Origin: DTCV01 sp964641155
GTDB taxonomy: Archaea > Thermoproteota > Thermoprotei_A > Sulfolobales > NBVN01
Length of the DNA stretch: 64,000 nucleotides
Assembly: GCA_964641155.1 (NCBI GenBank)
Contig: CAZXJO010000003.1
Coordinates: forward strand, 1-64,000
Reading direction: 5' to 3'
The position numbers and the translations under genes were made by a program. Numbering within the stretch: position 1 is the stretch's first letter; the number at the start of each line of letters is the position of its first letter. The notes under the pieces were generated by a model. That model worked only from the letters and a program-made list of their open reading frames with translations, searched no databases and was not told where the DNA came from. Below are positions 61,574-64,000 of this stretch, one piece after another.

Positions 61574-64000
61574 TCAATACCAATACTCCGACATCTCCCT
61601 CACATCTAAAACCCCCTTATCGATGTACCACCAAATAGCTTTCGAGACCTCGTAAGCTAGGTTAGCATCAAGTATTAACGGGATGTTGAGGTCAACCGCA
61701 AGTCTTCTGAGCTCGTAGTCTTTATCAAACGATATCCCCGACGTTAACACCATACCCACATCACCACGCTTTAAGTAGTCTAGGGCCTCACCGTAACGGA
61801 TGCTTGGGAACCCGTTAACACATAATCCGTCAACTGTTAATGCTTCATAACCCGCCTTCTTGATAGTGTAAAGCGCCTCACTCAGTAAAGGCTTATGGTC
61901 CAGGACTGCCGTATAAGCTATGACTACCTCACCCCTCCTAGGAAGCCTGTTTGGTGCCGCGGATAGCCAACTCTTAAGTAAGGCGTCTTCAAAAACTTTT
62001 CCGATGCTAGCTACTTCGCCGGTACTCCTCATCTCCGGGCCCAGAAATGGGTAGGCACCCCTTAGCTGGGCCCACGAAAACTGAGGAGTCTTCACAGCCC
62101 ACGACTTTGCGGGCAGTTCGACATATTCTCCAGGCACGCCTATGTTTAATCTCCCATTCAGTATTGCCTGAGCTGCTAAACTCATCAGGTTAATTCCCCT
62201 GGACTTGCTCGAAAACGGCATTGACCTACTGGCCCTTAAGTTGAGTTCCAACACGTAGGCGTTGTTGTCCTTCACTATGTATTGGACGTTGAACGGCCCC
62301 TTAATGTTCAGCTCAAGAGCTAACCTTAAAGTATATTCATGTATTTGTCTCAATAGAGATCTCTCCAACTTCCTAGTAGGGGTGACCATGGTGGCATCAC
62401 CGCTGTGCACCCCTGCAGGCTCTATGTGCTCTATTGAGATCCCTACAACGCGTTCACCATCTGATACAGCGTCCACCTCAACCTCTAACGCGTTATCTAT
62501 AAACTTAGAAATAACCACTGGATACTCCCTGGAAACCTTAGCCGCAATTTTGAGGTAGTCTATAAGGTCGTCTAAGCTGTAAGCGATTTTCATAGCTGTA
62601 CCGCTTAAGACATAGCTGGGTCTGACAATTACTGGGAACCCCAACCCTTGAACTGCATCCATGATCTCATCAATGCTTGCGGCTTCAACCCAGGGAGGTT
62701 GCTTTATACCTAAGCTTTCCACGAGCTTAGAGAACTTAGCCCTGTTTTCGGCTCTATCGATGCTGTACCCGCTACTTCCTAGCAGCCTAATACCCACCTC
62801 CTCAAGCTTTCTAGCGAGGTTATTGGAGATCTGCCCGCCGACGAACGCCACCGCACCTAAAGCCCTTTCCAGGCCCACGACATCCCTAATGGTCTCCAGG
62901 GTTATCTCCTCGAAGTATAACTTATCGTTAACGTCCCAATCCGTTGATACGGTCTCAGGGTTATAATTAAGCACTATTGCTTCGTAACCCATTTTACGTA
63001 TGGAATTAGCTAAGTTAACGGTTGCCCAGTCAAACTCTACTGAAACACCTATCCTGAAAACCCCCGCCCCCAGAATCAGAACTTTCTCCTTATCAGCTTT
63101 ACCGAAATCCAGATCGTCTTCGAACCCGTTGTAGGTTAGGTAGAGGTAGTTAGTCCTAGCGGGCCATTCAGCTGCGAGAGTATCGATTTGCTTAACATAA
63201 GGTCTAATACCATTCGACGACCTAAGACCCCTAATACGCTCCGGGTCGGTGTTCAGCAACCTAGCTAGTTGTTTATCGCTAAATCCATACTCCTTAGCCC
63301 TAGCAATTACTTCTGAAAGACCTTCATCATTTAACCTATTGCGGTAACCACGTACTTCCTCAGCGACTTCCACGACGTCCTTGATTATTTGAATGAAGTA
63401 CTTATCAATTCCTGTGATCTTACTTAGCTCGGCCACCGATGCTCCTAACCTTAAAGCTTTAGCTACGTGGAGTGGCCAGTAGGGCTCCCTCCGCCTCAAC
63501 CTCTCGATAACTGAGGTGAGTTCCTCGTGTTCCTCGTAGTAAGGTCCTCCCACAACTCCTTCCTCCCCAATGTCCAGCATCCTAATAGCTTTTTGGAATG
63601 CTTCGTATAGATTTCTTCCAATAGCCATGACTTCCCCAATGCTCTTCATTTCAGTGCTTAAGCTTTTCTCAACACCTACGAATTTTTCTAGGTCCCACCT
63701 CGGCACCTTAACAACTACGTAGTCAAGGCTTGGTTCGAAACATGAACATGTAACGCCGGTGACTTTATTAACGACTTCATCTAACGTGTAGCCCAATGCT
63801 AGCTTTGCAGCTATGTAAGCGAGCGGGTAACCGGTTGCTTTACTAGCTAAGGCGCTACTCCTGGACATTCTGGGGTTTGTCTCAATTACGTAGAATTCCT
63901 CAGAGAAGGGGTTCAGAGCTAACTGAACGTTGCATTCACCTATGAGGCCTATAGCCTCAGCGACCCTAATGCTTGTGTTCCTTAACAGTTGATATTCCCT
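61574..64000 (-). CDS. carB: Carbamoyl-phosphate synthase large subunit, C-terminal part
   Basis: About 809 codons; the 5' end lies beyond the right edge. Visible: the end of the first ATP-grasp domain (GLIGECNVQLALNP, VIETNPRMSRSSALASKATGYPLAYIAAKLALG), the oligomerisation domain, the second ATP-grasp unit (VLILGAGVFRIGVSVEFDWATVN, GFPVIVRPSYVLSGTAMKIAY, NVQYIVKDNNAYVLELNLRASRSMPFSSK), and a C-terminal MGS-like regulatory domain (about the last 130 residues). It makes carbamoyl phosphate for pyrimidines and arginine. The carA subunit should lie just outside. Confidence 0.96.
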   Translation of the reverse strand, partial: REYQLLRNTSIRVAEAIGLIGECNVQLALNPFSEEFYVIETNPRMSRSSALASKATGYPLAYIAAKLALGYTLDEVVNKVTGVTCSCFEPSLDYVVVKVPRWDLEKFVGVEKSLSTEMKSIGEVMAIGRNLYEAFQKAIRMLDIGEEGVVGGPYYEEHEELTSVIERLRRREPYWPLHVAKALRLGASVAELSKITGIDKYFIQIIKDVVEVAEEVRGYRNRLNDEGLSEVIARAKEYGFSDKQLARLLNTDPERIRGLRSSNGIRPYVKQIDTLAAEWPARTNYLYLTYNGFEDDLDFGKADKEKVLILGAGVFRIGVSVEFDWATVNLANSIRKMGYEAIVLNYNPETVSTDWDVNDKLYFEEITLETIRDVVGLERALGAVAFVGGQISNNLARKLEEVGIRLLGSSGYSIDRAENRAKFSKLVESLGIKQPPWVEAASIDEIMDAVQGLGFPVIVRPSYVLSGTAMKIAYSLDDLIDYLKIAAKVSREYPVVISKFIDNALEVEVDAVSDGERVVGISIEHIEPAGVHSGDATMVTPTRKLERSLLRQIHEYTLRLALELNIKGPFNVQYIVKDNNAYVLELNLRASRSMPFSSKSRGINLMSLAAQAILNGRLNIGVPGEYVELPAKSWAVKTPQFSWAQLRGAYPFLGPEMRSTGEVASIGKVFEDALLKSWLSAAPNRLPRRGEVVIAYTAVLDHKPLLSEALYTIKKAGYEALTVDGLCVNGFPSIRYGEALDYLKRGDVGMVLTSGISFDKDYELRRLAVDLNIPLILDANLAYEVSKAIWWYIDKGVLDVREMSEYWY

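Overview
The window reads as a chromosomal segment of an uncultured thermophilic archaeon of the Thermoproteota (TACK) type. Support: an archaeal NAC protein, a β-CASP RNase of the aCPSF2 kind, NreA, the archaeal GAPDH, a split transketolase, PAC2 and KaiC-family proteins, a superoxide reductase, and TATA boxes about 26 bases before many start codons (leaderless mRNAs). Genes inside operons instead carry GGTG or GGAGG ribosome sites. A run of Ns at 32570-32579 and several apparent 5'-end frameshifts suggest a draft or metagenome assembly. I cannot name the genus.

Layout. 1-6.3 kb: two tandem glycyl radical enzymes behind a TRAP transporter (DctPQM). 6.3-13.6 kb: KaiC-like ATPase, a decayed tryptophanyl-tRNA synthetase pseudogene, BioY, a class III CoA-transferase, a TusA-like protein, HAD and HD hydrolases, a PAC2 protein. 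13.6-19.1 kb: MacB-like ABC exporter with a 981-residue CARDB-type surface protein and a small secreted protein. 19.2-24.2 kb: dUTPase/dCTP deaminase, thioredoxin-fold protein, phosphoribosyltransferase, nitroreductase, aminotransferase, RHH regulator, tRNA-Pro(TGG). 24.3-27.9 kb: a MoxR ATPase whose P-loop is split by an intein, with its VWA partner. 28.2-31.6 kb: TatD-like hydrolase, permuted GTPase, superoxide reductase, Lrp regulator, Nudix hydrolase. 31.7-39.7 kb: branched-chain amino acid cluster (ilvD; leuC-leuD-leuA-ilvB-ilvN-ilvC). 39.8-45.7 kb: split transketolase, BioD-like NTPase, XRE regulator, NAC, aCPSF2, MBL hydrolase. 45.7-50.2 kb: TctABC transporter divergent from a LarA-family enzyme. 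50.2-56.1 kb: GAPDH, TPR protein, OFA-type MFS carrier, TAXI binding protein and two uncharacterised Fe-S/Cys proteins in one run. 56.2-64 kb: NreA plus an SPL-like radical SAM protein, YbaK, P-type ATPase and partial carB.

The genes suggest a carboxylate-using anaerobe. It has three separate binding-protein-dependent organic acid systems (TRAP, TTT, TAXI), an OFA carrier, a CoA-transferase, glycyl radical enzymes and a lactate-racemase-type enzyme, plus de novo Leu/Ile/Val and pyrimidine synthesis and biotin uptake. Most interesting for follow-up: the P-loop intein with an apparently dead homing endonuclease; the NreA/radical SAM repair pair; the Fe-S/TAXI/MFS run with no TAXI permease; the near-identical N-terminal leader on two unrelated binding proteins; the TrpRS pseudogene; and divergent leaderless gene pairs that appear to share one TATA box.
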